Below, piece by piece: positions 17,333-26,688 of a stretch of DNA of 64,000 bases. The number at the start of each line of letters is the position of its first letter. Position 1 is the stretch's first letter. Made by a program: the position numbers and the translations under genes. The notes under the pieces were generated by a model, which had not been told where the DNA came from, did no database searches, and saw only the letters and a program-made list of their open reading frames with translations. The DNA lies in contig CANMZB010000004.1 of NCBI GenBank assembly GCA_947502265.1, positions 124,001-188,000 on the forward strand, written 5' to 3'. This DNA is from an uncultured Sulfitobacter sp. (GTDB lineage Bacteria > Pseudomonadota > Alphaproteobacteria > Rhodobacterales > Rhodobacteraceae).

Positions 17333-18685
17333 TTAGCCACGGATGATTTCTTCGCTGCCGAGGGCCGCACACAGCAACCGGTGGTCGCGGCCATGCGGCG
17401 CGGACATCAGAAATCCTGTGGGCATGCCGCCCGCGCCGGTACCGTTGGGGATGGACACACCGCACCAATCAAGGAAGTTACCCAGAGACGTGTTGCGCAA
17501 ACTGCGCCCGTTATGGGCAAAGAACACCTCCTGATCAGCCTCAAGCGCTGCGGTTTCCATCGCCACGATGGGTGTTGTTGGACAAATCAGAATGGCATCG
17601 CCGATCAGGGCAGTTGTTTCACGGATCAGGCGGGTACGGGCCTGCATCAGGATCACTAGATCGGCCGCGCTCATGCTGTCGGCCTGACGGATGCGGCGCA
17701 CAACGCGCGCGTCGATCTGCGTTTCGTCGGGGCCTGAAAGGCGCTCTTGATGCAGGGCCAAGGCCTCTGCCCCGGCCAGAGACCCGTGGCGCGCCATCAG
17801 GTCCTGAATGCCGCGCAGCTGTGGCATGGCGATCTGGCGCACCCGTGCGCCGTCGCTCTCAAGGCGCGTGACGGCGGCGTTAAAATTGTCTAAAACCTCG
17901 GGTTCGGCATCATCAAACATCACGTCATCGGGGATGACAAAAGTCACATCACGAAGCGGCGCTGCGCGCACATCCGGCTGCGCCATACCGCGCAGGGCCG
18001 CATCGAACAGCACGCAGTCTTCGACCGTGTGAGCCAGCGGGCCAAGCGTATCGAGCGAGCGCGACAGCGGGAATACACCGTCCATCGGATAGTGACCCGT
18101 AGATGATTTATAGCCGATAACACCGTTGAAAGACGCGGGAATACGCACCGATCCGCCGGTGTCTGTGCCCATGGCAATCGGGACAATCCCCTGCGCCACA
18201 ACCACGCCGGAACCTGACGAAGAACCGCCGGGGCTGCGCGCCGCCCCCTGCCCTGCGTGCGGGTTGATCGGCGTGCCGTAATGCGGGTTCAAACCGATGC
18301 CGGAATAGGCGAATTCGGTCATGTTAAGCGTGCCGGTGGTGATCATGCCCGCCCTGTGACCCGCAGCGACCACGCCAGCATCCGCAGTTGCCGGCGCTTC
18401 GCGTTTCAACACAACAGAACCGGCAGTTGTCACACGGCCCTTGATGTCGAACAGGTCTTTCCACGCAATCGGCACACCATCCAGCAAGCTTGCGGGTAAC
18501 CCCGCCTTGAGCCGCTCGCGCGCCGCGCGGGCCTCTGCCATGGCGCGGTCGGGGAGCTGGTCAATAAAAATCGCGGGATCGCCCACCTGTTTGATTTTTT
18601 CAAAGACCTCGATTGCAAGATCAACAGGATCAACGCGTCCGGCGTGAAGGTCTGCTGCAAGGGATTTTGCTGTGCGCGCAGTCAT
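17333..18685 (-). CDS. Amidase-signature hydrolase
   Basis: A 450-residue amidase-signature enzyme. The Ser-cisSer-Lys triad is visible: Lys in IAWKDLFD, cis-Ser in PGGSSSGSG and the nucleophile Ser in GTDTGGSVRIPAS. It lacks a signal peptide, so it acts in the cytoplasm. It starts 9 nt after the upstream ATPase gene in one operon with a PotABCD-like importer. The substrate is likely a small amide produced from the imported compound; this is inferred from context. Confidence 0.9.
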   Translation of the reverse strand: MTARTAKSLAADLHAGRVDPVDLAIEVFEKIKQVGDPAIFIDQLPDRAMAEARAARERLKAGLPASLLDGVPIAWKDLFDIKGRVTTAGSVVLKREAPATADAGVVAAGHRAGMITTGTLNMTEFAYSGIGLNPHYGTPINPHAGQGAARSPGGSSSGSGVVVAQGIVPIAMGTDTGGSVRIPASFNGVIGYKSSTGHYPMDGVFPLSRSLDTLGPLAHTVEDCVLFDAALRGMAQPDVRAAPLRDVTFVIPDDVMFDDAEPEVLDNFNAAVTRLESDGARVRQIAMPQLRGIQDLMARHGSLAGAEALALHQERLSGPDETQIDARVVRRIRQADSMSAADLVILMQARTRLIRETTALIGDAILICPTTPIVAMETAALEADQEVFFAHNGRSLRNTSLGNFLDWCGVSIPNGTGAGGMPTGFLMSAPHGRDHRLLCAALGSEEIIRG

Positions 18686-18694
18686 ATCATGCTC

Positions 18695-19801
18695 CTACCG
18701 GTCGATGACCGTCGCACCCGACGGTTTCCACGCAACAAAGGCCGCAGAATCCGCCTTGAGGCGGTTGCGGTATTTATCAACGTGCCCCTCAACATTGACC
18801 TTCTCACCATTCTCGAGTTCGACGATCATCTGCATGATATGGCCGACCACCGAGAGGCGGGTAATGGTGCAGGGAAGCGCGTTAAGGCCAAATGCGGCCT
18901 TCCTGTCTGCTTCCGGCATATCGCCCGGCAGGATATCAACGGCCTCGGCGGGCAGAACAATGCTCATCTTTTGCCCCTTGTTGGACGATACCTTGTTGCG
19001 GTTGGCCCCCGCCAAAGGTCCGAATGCAGTATCCAGCACAAGAGCGTCCTCGGACGCCTCTCTCAGCGTTCCGGGGATGATCGTGTTCGAGCCGATAAAC
19101 CGTGCGACAAACTGGCTGCAAGGGCGGGTATAAAGTTCGCGCGGGGGGCTGATCTGCTCGACGCGGCCCGCATTCATCACCACGATCCGGTCCGACAGGG
19201 CCAAGGCCTCGGACTGTGCGTGGGTCACAAAAACAAAGGTAATGCCAAGATCACGCTGCAACAGCTTCAGCTCGTTCTGGATGCTCTTGCGCAGGTTGGC
19301 ATCAAGCGCGCCCAGCGGTTCGTCCAGAAGCAGGATGTCGGGTTCGACCACAAGCGAACGCGCCAGGGCGATACGCTGGCGCTGGCCACCGGACAGGCGG
19401 CTGGTCGGCATTTCCGAAATATCCGACAGACCCAGCTTTTCAAGGATGCTATCAACCTTGCGGTTGGCCTCGGCAGCACCCATGCCTTTGACTTCAAGGC
19501 CAAAGCGCACGTTCTGGCGCACGTTCATATGCGGAAACAACGCGTAGTTCTGGAAAATCATCGACGTGGGGCGCTTTTCCGGCAGCTGGTCGTTCACCCG
19601 CTTGCCACGGATCATAAGATCGCCGGACGTCACACTCTCGAAGCCGGCAATCATCCGCAGCGTCGTAGATTTGCCACACCCCGAGGGGCCGAGGAACGCG
19701 ATGAATTCGCCCTTATCAACGTCGATATTGAAATCTATGACGGCGGCGGTGCCGTTCTCGTAGATCTTGTTGACGTTTGTGAGCTGCAAATCATAAGTCA
19801 A
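18695..19801 (-). CDS. ABC transporter ATP-binding protein (PotA-like)
   Basis: An importer ATPase of about 368 residues: Walker A GPSGCGKST, Q-loop IFQNYALFPHM, signature LSGGQRQRIALARSL, Walker B ILLLDEPLGALD and H-loop FVTHAQ, then a TOBE-type C-terminal domain. The start is uncertain. The longest frame begins with TTG at 19864; the TTG at 19801 (reading MTYDLQLTNVNKIY) follows AAAGGAC and matches the family N-terminus. It sits after the binding-protein gene; a second ATPase gene heads the operon. Confidence 0.9.
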   Translation of the reverse strand: MTYDLQLTNVNKIYENGTAAVIDFNIDVDKGEFIAFLGPSGCGKSTTLRMIAGFESVTSGDLMIRGKRVNDQLPEKRPTSMIFQNYALFPHMNVRQNVRFGLEVKGMGAAEANRKVDSILEKLGLSDISEMPTSRLSGGQRQRIALARSLVVEPDILLLDEPLGALDANLRKSIQNELKLLQRDLGITFVFVTHAQSEALALSDRIVVMNAGRVEQISPPRELYTRPCSQFVARFIGSNTIIPGTLREASEDALVLDTAFGPLAGANRNKVSSNKGQKMSIVLPAEAVDILPGDMPEADRKAAFGLNALPCTITRLSVVGHIMQMIVELENGEKVNVEGHVDKYRNRLKADSAAFVAWKPSGATVIDR

Positions 19802-19867
19802 AACAGCGATGTCCTTTTTTGGGAGAGTCCAACCGAAGCACTGCGCCCCGGTTGGAGGTTTCAAAGA

Positions 19868-21088
19868 TCAGGCAGACAGGAACTCGTCCCACTTCTGGAT
19901 CAGCAGGTCATACTCGTCCGGCCACTGGTGCCAGTAAGCGACGTTCGCCGCGCGGGTTTCGAGCGAGCCGCCATCGCGCAGATCACCTTCCTTGATGCCG
20001 CGCTCGGCGGCACCGACCCATGGCTTGCCTTCGTACCAGAAGGCATATTTATCCGGGTCCATCGCATCTTTGACGTTGACCGTAGGCGAATAATAGCCCT
20101 GTTCGGACACAGCCACGGCAGGCGGGCCGGACAGCCAGTAATCCGCATAGGCCGCAACCGCTTCCTGGTTTGACGACGTTTTGAGCGGCGCAACACCGAT
20201 CGCCCACCCCCGATAGCCTTCTTTCATGGTCGCATAGGAACATTCGACGCCTTGTGCCTTGACCGCCATAACCGCGGGTTGCCACGCATCCGCGATGATC
20301 ATCTCGCCGGAGGCCAGAAGATTCACCAACTCGCCAAAATCACCCCAAAGCGCGCGGAACTGACCTTCTTTTTTCTTCGAGATGAGGAACTTCGCCGCTT
20401 CCTCGATGGCTGTGACATCGGGGTTTCCGGGGTTGGGCACTTCGAGCAGGCCCAGCGTGTTCATCGCCATCACCGCCTGACCGAAAGCGATCAGTGGATC
20501 AACGTTCAGACCGGTTTTGCCTTTGAACTTTGGATCGAACAGCGCAGCCCACGTCGAGGCTTCTTCGGCCTCGACAAGGTCGGGGCGGTAGCCGATGGAA
20601 TCGTAGTTAAACACCGTTGGCACCATGTTGAGGCGCTGCTGGCTCTCGTCTTCCCAAATCTGGCCGACGATCTGGCGGTTCAGGTCCCAGCGGTCGGACG
20701 GCTTTGTAAAGACTTCGCGGATGCCCGCCCAGTTGGAGATCTCTGACGCCGGAACGGGGGCCAGTTTATCAGTTGCGACCATGGCCGCGAGACGTTCGGC
20801 GATGATTTCCCAGCAATCATAGGCATCGGAGCCTGACAGGATCTCGGTTTGGGTGTTCGGGAAAATGTCGGCTTTGCCCGACACGGACCCGACGCCGGAT
20901 TTCTCTTTGAAGTCGTTGAGAATGCGTTCCTGAACCGTTACCGACAGGCCGACCGTACGCAATTCCTGATCTGCGATCCCGGCAGCGAACGCCTGCTGGG
21001 CACCGAACGGCAGTCCGCTGGCGGCCAGTGCGGCACCACCCGCAGTGGTTTGTAGAAAGTGCCGTCTTGAAACATTAGAGGTAGTCAT
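19868..21088 (-). CDS. ABC transporter substrate-binding protein (PotD-like, Tat signal)
   Basis: A 406-residue periplasmic binding protein. The N-terminus carries a Tat motif (SRRHFLQTT) and a hydrophobic stretch ending in AFA-AG (about residue 36). The rest follows the spermidine/putrescine-type fold, with a C-terminal region rich in Trp and Tyr (GYRGWAIGV, FWYEGKPW). It belongs with the two permeases and two ATPases of this block. A paralogue lacking any signal peptide is encoded at 26685-27920. Confidence 0.9.
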   Translation of the reverse strand: MTTSNVSRRHFLQTTAGGAALAASGLPFGAQQAFAAGIADQELRTVGLSVTVQERILNDFKEKSGVGSVSGKADIFPNTQTEILSGSDAYDCWEIIAERLAAMVATDKLAPVPASEISNWAGIREVFTKPSDRWDLNRQIVGQIWEDESQQRLNMVPTVFNYDSIGYRPDLVEAEEASTWAALFDPKFKGKTGLNVDPLIAFGQAVMAMNTLGLLEVPNPGNPDVTAIEEAAKFLISKKKEGQFRALWGDFGELVNLLASGEMIIADAWQPAVMAVKAQGVECSYATMKEGYRGWAIGVAPLKTSSNQEAVAAYADYWLSGPPAVAVSEQGYYSPTVNVKDAMDPDKYAFWYEGKPWVGAAERGIKEGDLRDGGSLETRAANVAYWHQWPDEYDLLIQKWDEFLSA

Positions 21089-21164
21089 TTCAGCTTCTCC
21101 TTGTTGAGTAGTTTTTTATTTGATCGTTATTGGGTTTTCAGGGCCGCCTCGCCGCCCTGCGTGG

Positions 21165-21920
21165 TTAGTAGCGCCCGACCAAAAGGCCCCCGTCCACGGC
21201 AATCACTTGTCCCGTCAGATAACGCGCCCCGTTTGAGGCAAGGAAAACAACAACATCCGCGATATCGTCCGGTTGACCGATGCGGCCAAGCGGCACAATA
21301 TCACCGACAGTTTCGGCACCCGCGGGACCAAGCGAATGTTCTTCGGACAACAGCTGTGCAGTGCGGATATAGCCGGGGGCCACGCCGTTCACGCGGATGC
21401 CGCTGCGCGCCAGCTCGACAGCAAGCCCCCGCACCAAACCGACAACACCGGACTTTGCGGCAGAGTAATGCACATGCTCGTCCCAGCCGTATGCAACGCC
21501 CATGATCGACGACATACAGATCACCGACCCTTTGCCACGCGCCTTCATGCCCGGCGCGGCAGGGCGGATCACCCGCAGCATCCCTTTGAGATCAATGTCG
21601 AAGGTATGATCCCATTTTTCGTCCGTCAGCTCGTCCAGCGGGATGCGATGCGCAATGCCCGCATTGGCAACGATCACGTCAACCGAGCCAAGGCGCGCCT
21701 CGACATCCGCGACAACGGCGTTTGCCTGCGCTGTGTCCGTCACATCCAGATGCTGGAACTCGGCGTTGCCCCCTGCCGCTTCGATCTCGGCGACAGCGGC
21801 ACGGCCTTCGGTCTCCAGAACATCGGTGAGCACAACGCGGTCGCCCTGTGCAGCAAAGGCCATCGCCGTTGCACGTCCAATGCCGATCGCGCCGCCCGTA
21901 ACAAGAACAACATCACTCAT
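21165..21920 (-). CDS. SDR-family dehydrogenase
   Basis: A 251-residue short-chain dehydrogenase. The nucleotide site reads TGGAIGIGRA, NAG follows in VIVANAGIA, and the catalytic Ser (CMSSIMG) and YSAAK are present. The ATG at 21920 overlaps the stop of the preceding SDR gene (ATGA). Asp in VLTDVLE after the second strand favours NAD over NADP. Paired with a second SDR between permease and binding-protein genes, it probably oxidises the imported substrate or a product of it. Confidence 0.9.
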   Translation of the reverse strand: MSDVVLVTGGAIGIGRATAMAFAAQGDRVVLTDVLETEGRAAVAEIEAAGGNAEFQHLDVTDTAQANAVVADVEARLGSVDVIVANAGIAHRIPLDELTDEKWDHTFDIDLKGMLRVIRPAAPGMKARGKGSVICMSSIMGVAYGWDEHVHYSAAKSGVVGLVRGLAVELARSGIRVNGVAPGYIRTAQLLSEEHSLGPAGAETVGDIVPLGRIGQPDDIADVVVFLASNGARYLTGQVIAVDGGLLVGRY

Positions 21921-22639
21921 AGCATTACATCTCCTGAATTCGGACAAAGGGTCTGACCCACAAAAAGGGCTGCGTCCTTTGAGCATAAGAAGGCGACGGT
22001 TCCGGCGACCTCTTCGGGTTCGCCAAACCGCCCCAAAGGCAGTTCCGCCGCTTTGGCGTCCTGCCAGTCTTGCGAGAGCGCCCGCACCAGCGGCGTGTTG
22101 ACTGGTCCCGGAGCCACGGCATTTACCCGCACCCCTTTGTCGGACACCTCGCGCGCCAGCGCTTTGGTCAAGCCGATGATGCCCGCCTTGGCGGCTGAAT
22201 AATGCACCAACTCGGTGCCGCCGATCTGGCCCAGTTGCGAGGCCATGTTCACGATCACGCCTTCACCGCGCGCCAGCATTGCGGGCAGCACTGCGTGGCA
22301 GCACAGGAACACACCGCGCAGATGCACCGCGATCATACGGTCAAAGTCGCTGATCTTCAGGTCGGTGAACCGCGCCTGATGCACATGGCCTGCGTTGTTG
22401 ACCATATGGGTCGGGGGACCGAACGTTTCGGTGCAGGTCTCGATCATGCGCGCCACGTCCTGTTCGTCGGACACATCGCCCTGAACGGGACAGGCCGCCG
22501 CGCCGATCTGTTCGGCCACCGCCTGTGCCGCCCCGGCGTTATAATCATTCACGACAACGTTATATCCATCGTCTGCCAGCCGCAGCGCAACCGCGCGCCC
22601 GATGCCGGACCCTGCGCCGGTGATGATCGCAACATTCAT
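21917..22639 (-). CDS. SDR-family dehydrogenase (FabG-like)
   Basis: A 240-residue short-chain dehydrogenase: TGAGSGIGRA, HMVNNAGH, catalytic Ser in NMASQLG and YSAAK. VVNDYN after the second strand again suggests NAD. It overlaps both neighbours by 4 nt (permease upstream, second SDR downstream), so it is tightly coupled to transport. It is only moderately similar to the next SDR, so the two may catalyse successive steps. Confidence 0.9.
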   Translation of the reverse strand: MNVAIITGAGSGIGRAVALRLADDGYNVVVNDYNAGAAQAVAEQIGAAACPVQGDVSDEQDVARMIETCTETFGPPTHMVNNAGHVHQARFTDLKISDFDRMIAVHLRGVFLCCHAVLPAMLARGEGVIVNMASQLGQIGGTELVHYSAAKAGIIGLTKALAREVSDKGVRVNAVAPGPVNTPLVRALSQDWQDAKAAELPLGRFGEPEEVAGTVAFLCSKDAALFVGQTLCPNSGDVML

Positions 22640-23487
22640 GCGATGTCCTCCTGCATGGCCTGCTTCTTGGCCCGCCGAACGCTTAGCCCCATCAGGATGC
22701 CGTAGACCGCCAGCAGCGCAAACGAGAACAGCGTTGTCATCACCCCGAAGGCAAAGATGTTCGGATGGATTTCAACAGAGAACGTCCCGTAGATCGCCAG
22801 CGGCAGCGTCTGGTCACGGCCCGAGGCGAACAAGGTTCGCGGAAACTCGTCAAAGCTGAGCGTGAAGGCGAACAACATCGCCGACAGCACGCCGGGAAAG
22901 ATCAGCGGAAACGTCACTTTGCGAAAAGTACGGATGGGCGAGACGCCAAGCGACCACGAGGCTTCTTCAACCGATCCGTCAAAGCGGTTGAGGATCGCCA
23001 GCATCACCAGAAACGCGAATGGGAAAGTATAAACAACGTGGGCCACAAAAGCCGTTGTCCACCAGTGTCGTTCGATCCCGAGGACGTTGTTGGCCAGAAG
23101 CGATGTGCCAAGGCCCGTCAGAACGCCCGGCACCATCATGCCCAGAACGATCAGATAAAACACTACACCCGCCCCGCGAAACCGCTTGCGGAAAGCCTGC
23201 GCTGCCATCACGCCCAGCACCGTGGCGGTGACCATCGTCATAAAGGCAAGCGTGAGCGAGCGGATCAGTGCTTCGCCGACCGGCAGGGGCGCAATGCGTG
23301 AAGGGGGCACCATGCCAAACAGGTGTCTGTACCAATAGGTCGACCATTCGATGATCGGGAACTGCGGCCCGCCTTCCGGTCCCTGCTGGAACGACAGCGT
23401 CCCCAGCACAAAGAACGGACCGTAAAGGAACAGGAGAAACAGGCCAACATAGACGGCGAGGATCGGTTTGAGGATCTTGGATTCCAT
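22636..23487 (-). CDS. ABC transporter permease (PotC-like)
   Basis: A 283-residue inner-membrane protein with about six hydrophobic segments, from VYVGLFLLFLYGPFFVLG to the last near MTTLFSFALLAVYGILMG. The EAA loop that contacts the ATPase reads EEASWSLGVSPIRTFRKVTFPLI. It starts 2 nt after the first permease gene stop and overlaps the SDR gene by 4 nt. Confidence 0.92.
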   Translation of the reverse strand: MESKILKPILAVYVGLFLLFLYGPFFVLGTLSFQQGPEGGPQFPIIEWSTYWYRHLFGMVPPSRIAPLPVGEALIRSLTLAFMTMVTATVLGVMAAQAFRKRFRGAGVVFYLIVLGMMVPGVLTGLGTSLLANNVLGIERHWWTTAFVAHVVYTFPFAFLVMLAILNRFDGSVEEASWSLGVSPIRTFRKVTFPLIFPGVLSAMLFAFTLSFDEFPRTLFASGRDQTLPLAIYGTFSVEIHPNIFAFGVMTTLFSFALLAVYGILMGLSVRRAKKQAMQEDIA

Positions 23488-23489
23488 GC

Positions 23490-24362
23490 TTACAGCTCCC
23501 GCTTGAGATCAACGATGCGTAGGAAACCGGCAACAACAATGCCGAGCAGAACCGTCAGGATCACCCCCACAACCGACGCCATTGCCCATTTCAACGAACC
23601 GACCTGCGTCACGATAATATTGCCCAGAAGGTTCACCTTGCGCCCCGACAAGGCACCCGATGTGGCGAATTCACCCAGCACCATAACGCTGACAAAAATC
23701 GCGCCGACTACGACGCCCGGCATGCTGAGCGGCAGAATGATCTTCCAGAAGATGCGTCCGAACCCCGCGCCCAGATCGCGCGCCGCCTCGATGATGTTGC
23801 GGTCGATCCGGCCCAGCATGAAGGCAATCGGCCCAACCATGAACACCACGTAAATCTGCGTCATCCCGATCACGACCGACAATTCCGAGAACAAAAGCAC
23901 TTCGATAGGTTGGGCGATTATCCCGGCCTTCATCAGGATGATGTTAATCGCGCCTTCCTTGCCCAGCATCGGTCGCCACGCCAGTACGCGGATCAGAAAC
24001 GAGGTCCAGAACGGGATGACACATAGCACCAGAAGCACGGTCGATACCGTCTTGCTTTTGACCAACAGCCCGACAAAAAGCGCCGCCGGATAGCCGATGA
24101 TGAAGGTCAGGAACAGCACGATCAGCCAGAGCCGGATCGTCGTCCACAACGCGCCGACATAGGCTTCCGAGCTAAAGAAGTTCTTCCAGCTGGCGAGGGT
24201 CAGCGTCGAGTCGATTGAAAACGTGCTTTGCGTCCAGAACGATACATAGATGATCATCACGATAGGCGCGACGAGGAACAGGATCATCCAGACGACACCG
24301 GGTGCGATCAACCACGGTGTTGCGGATTTCAACTTTCCTTTTGGTGCGGTTGTGTCGCTCAT
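23490..24362 (-). CDS. ABC transporter permease (PotB-like)
   Basis: A 290-residue inner-membrane protein with about six hydrophobic segments and the EAA loop EAARDLGAGFGRIFWKIILPLS. The ATG at 24362 overlaps the stop of the upstream ATPase gene (ATGA); the frame continues 15 codons further upstream inside that gene and is not used. It pairs with the PotC-like permease immediately downstream. Confidence 0.92.
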   Translation of the reverse strand: MSDTTAPKGKLKSATPWLIAPGVVWMILFLVAPIVMIIYVSFWTQSTFSIDSTLTLASWKNFFSSEAYVGALWTTIRLWLIVLFLTFIIGYPAALFVGLLVKSKTVSTVLLVLCVIPFWTSFLIRVLAWRPMLGKEGAINIILMKAGIIAQPIEVLLFSELSVVIGMTQIYVVFMVGPIAFMLGRIDRNIIEAARDLGAGFGRIFWKIILPLSMPGVVVGAIFVSVMVLGEFATSGALSGRKVNLLGNIIVTQVGSLKWAMASVVGVILTVLLGIVVAGFLRIVDLKREL

Positions 24363-25441
24363 TCTGCGCCCTCCTGTCCGAAAACGATGGCTTGCGCAGG
24401 ATCCCATGACAGCACGTAATGCTGCCCGACCTTATAGTCCTGCGGATCGCCAAAGCTGAGATGGTGTTCGGCCTCTACGGTTTTCCCGTCTGCCGCCTCA
24501 AAGAAATACATGATGGAAGAGCCAAGATATTCGCTCGCTACATAGCGGGCATCAAGCGCCGGCCCCGGTATGGCATCGCCCATGTTGAATACCTGAACGC
24601 GATCATAGCGTATCGCGTAGACATCGCGCGACGCCTTGCGCACGACCGGCGTTGCAACCTGTCCGAACGGCCCCCGAAAGGTGGTGCCCGTCGCCACACC
24701 GTCAAACAGATTGAAACGGTTGAGAAACAGCGCCACATCGGGGCTGGCGGGTGCATCGTAAATCTCGGAGGAGTTTCCAGACTGGATAACCTTGCCCGCA
24801 TCCAGCACCGCAACAGTATCGCCCATCGCCAGCGCTTCGGTTTCGCTGCCCGTCACATGAAGAAATGTCACGTCGAGTTTTTCGCGGATCGCGCGCAATT
24901 CGGTTTGCATCCGGTCCCGCAGGTTGGCGTCAAGCGCGCCAAGCGGTTCGTCCAGCAACACAAGGCGCGGCTGCATAACCAACGTACGCGCAAGAGCGAC
25001 CCGTTGCTTTTGCCCGCCTGAAATCTGCTCGGTTCCGCGATCTTCCAGCCCCGCAAGCCCGACCATTTCGATCGCTTCGAACACCCGCGAGGTGATCTCG
25101 TCTTGCGGCACTTCTTTAATGCCGTTGCGCAGACCGAAAGCGACGTTTTCAAAAACGGTAAGGTGCGGAAACAGGGCGAAGTTCTGGAATACAAAACCGA
25201 TGCCGCGCTCGTGGGCGGGTACATCCGTTATATCGCGCCCTTCAAACCATACGCGCCCGCTATCGGGTTTCTCGAACCCGGCGATCACCCGCAAAAGAGA
25301 CGTTTTCCCCGACCCTGACGGCCCCAGCAGCGAAATATATTCGTTATTCGAAGCCTCGAAATTTATGCCATCCAAGGCAGCAACATCGCCGTATTGGCGC
25401 GATACCCCTTCAAGCCGAAAGATACTGTTCATCTGATTCAT
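24359..25441 (-). CDS. ABC transporter ATP-binding protein (PotA-like)
   Basis: A 360-residue importer ATPase: Walker A GPSGSGKTS, Q-loop VFQNFALFPHL, signature ISGGQKQRVALARTL, Walker B LVLLDEPLGALD. The switch His region reads LHVTGSETEA, where the usual THDQ becomes TGSE, so the H-loop His is displaced or missing. A TOBE domain follows. It is the first gene of the transporter operon. Two ATPases for one permease pair suggests either a heterodimer, with this one possibly the less active subunit, or two alternative partners. Confidence 0.9.
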   Translation of the reverse strand: MNQMNSIFRLEGVSRQYGDVAALDGINFEASNNEYISLLGPSGSGKTSLLRVIAGFEKPDSGRVWFEGRDITDVPAHERGIGFVFQNFALFPHLTVFENVAFGLRNGIKEVPQDEITSRVFEAIEMVGLAGLEDRGTEQISGGQKQRVALARTLVMQPRLVLLDEPLGALDANLRDRMQTELRAIREKLDVTFLHVTGSETEALAMGDTVAVLDAGKVIQSGNSSEIYDAPASPDVALFLNRFNLFDGVATGTTFRGPFGQVATPVVRKASRDVYAIRYDRVQVFNMGDAIPGPALDARYVASEYLGSSIMYFFEAADGKTVEAEHHLSFGDPQDYKVGQHYVLSWDPAQAIVFGQEGAE

Positions 25442-25701
25442 ACACTACTTCCTGCACGGCCTGACGGCCGCAGTCGGTGGGTCCCAAATATGCGTTTTCC
25501 TCGAATCGAAGCGTCCGAAGCCGTTAGCGCCCTTGCCGTTTTTCTGCGCTCACCGCTGATCGAAACGTATAATGTATAAAATGTCTAATTAAATTTTTAA
25601 AATTTGAAAGATATTTTAAAAGTTAAAGGATAGATGCCCAATTTATCACCCATCACGGCAAGACTACCTTGGATAGAAATGATTATTGTATCCGTTAGCC
25701 G
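25442..25701. promoter_or_regulatory. AT-rich gap upstream of the transporter operon
   Basis: No gene is seen. Positions about 25566-25640 are strikingly AT-rich compared with the neighbours and contain TATAATGTATA (two TATA half-sites around ATG) and runs of A and T. The gap separates the GntR/binding-protein unit from the ATPase-permease operon on the same strand, so it probably holds the promoter and operator of the latter. Confidence 0.45.
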
Positions 25702-26688
25702 TTATCCTACGCGAGACAAGTAAGGCGGCGTTGTCTCTGTCTCGGGCACCAATGCGACGATCTTCAGCCGCGCGAGACTCTTGAGAGCGATGATGCGCAA
25801 GTGTTCCTTGAGGTACTCCGCAGCGGCGTCTGTCTGGCGCGAGCCGATGAGATCGAAAAGCGTCCGGTATTGGGTCAGCGCCACAGTATCAGGCGGCAGA
25901 CCCAGCGCGTTCAGGGCACGGTCCACCGACGACAGCAGCAGCCGGTTGTTGCGGATTATCTCGACAAGAACACCGTTGGGCGCCTTCTCCAGACAATGTT
26001 GCATCAGCGCGCCTTCCAGCGTTTCCCAGTGCAGCGTCTCTCCGCTTGCTATATCTTTGCGGATCAATTCGATTTGATACGGGTCTATGTGATCGGCGGC
26101 GAGTTTGAGCGCGGCAGGCTCGACTATTCCGCGCAGCTGGAATTTTTCGCGGATGATCCGCGCGGTCAGCGGCCCTGCCAGCCACGGCGATTGCGCCCCC
26201 TTGCGAACCAGCCCACGCTCGTTGAGGCGGCTCAGAACATCGCGCGCGACTGTTCGGCTGACACCAAGGTATTCGGCCAGTTCCGTTTCCACGACACGGA
26301 ATTCACCAAATATCTGACAAGCGGCAACTTCGCTTTCGACGCGGTCATAGACGTGCATCCATGTGCCGCGCACCTTCAGCGCGGTATCAAGCGGCTCTGG
26401 AATATCGAGCGCAAACTCTTCGATGTTGCGCCGGAGCGGGACCAATGCGTCCCCGTCGGAACCGACAAGATAACCGCGCCCGCGAAACCGCTGGATCAAC
26501 GATTCCTCGTTGAGCTGGCGCAATGCCGCCTGAACCGGCACACGGCTCGTCTTCATCAACTTCGAGATCGGCCCTTCGAGCAGCACAAGCCCCTGCGGCA
26601 GATGTCCTTCAAGGATATTGCGGCGCAGCACCTGTGTGATCAGCTCGTACAGCGGCTCTTGTGCAACGGGGGAGAGACGTTTGATCAT
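25702..26688 (-). CDS. GntR-family regulator with two winged-helix domains
   Basis: A 328-residue regulator with an unusual layout. A first GntR winged helix occupies about residues 10-80 (LYELITQVLRRNILEGHLP to FRGRGYLVG). A second one follows at about 110-170 (VYDRVESEVAACQ to ELAEYLGVSRTVARDVLSRL). An FCD-type all-helical ligand domain ends the protein (about 175-310). Typical FadR/VanR-type members have one winged helix. Its ATG overlaps the stop of a binding-protein-like gene by 4 nt. By position it controls the hydantoinase and transporter genes. Confidence 0.88.
   Translation of the reverse strand: MIKRLSPVAQEPLYELITQVLRRNILEGHLPQGLVLLEGPISKLMKTSRVPVQAALRQLNEESLIQRFRGRGYLVGSDGDALVPLRRNIEEFALDIPEPLDTALKVRGTWMHVYDRVESEVAACQIFGEFRVVETELAEYLGVSRTVARDVLSRLNERGLVRKGAQSPWLAGPLTARIIREKFQLRGIVEPAALKLAADHIDPYQIELIRKDIASGETLHWETLEGALMQHCLEKAPNGVLVEIIRNNRLLLSSVDRALNALGLPPDTVALTQYRTLFDLIGSRQTDAAAEYLKEHLRIIALKSLARLKIVALVPETETTPPYLSRVG

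Noticed and set aside
18644-20173. 509-residue open frame on the plus strand
   Set aside because: Antisense to an ABC ATPase and a binding protein with full motif sets; no domain is seen in the plus-strand translation.
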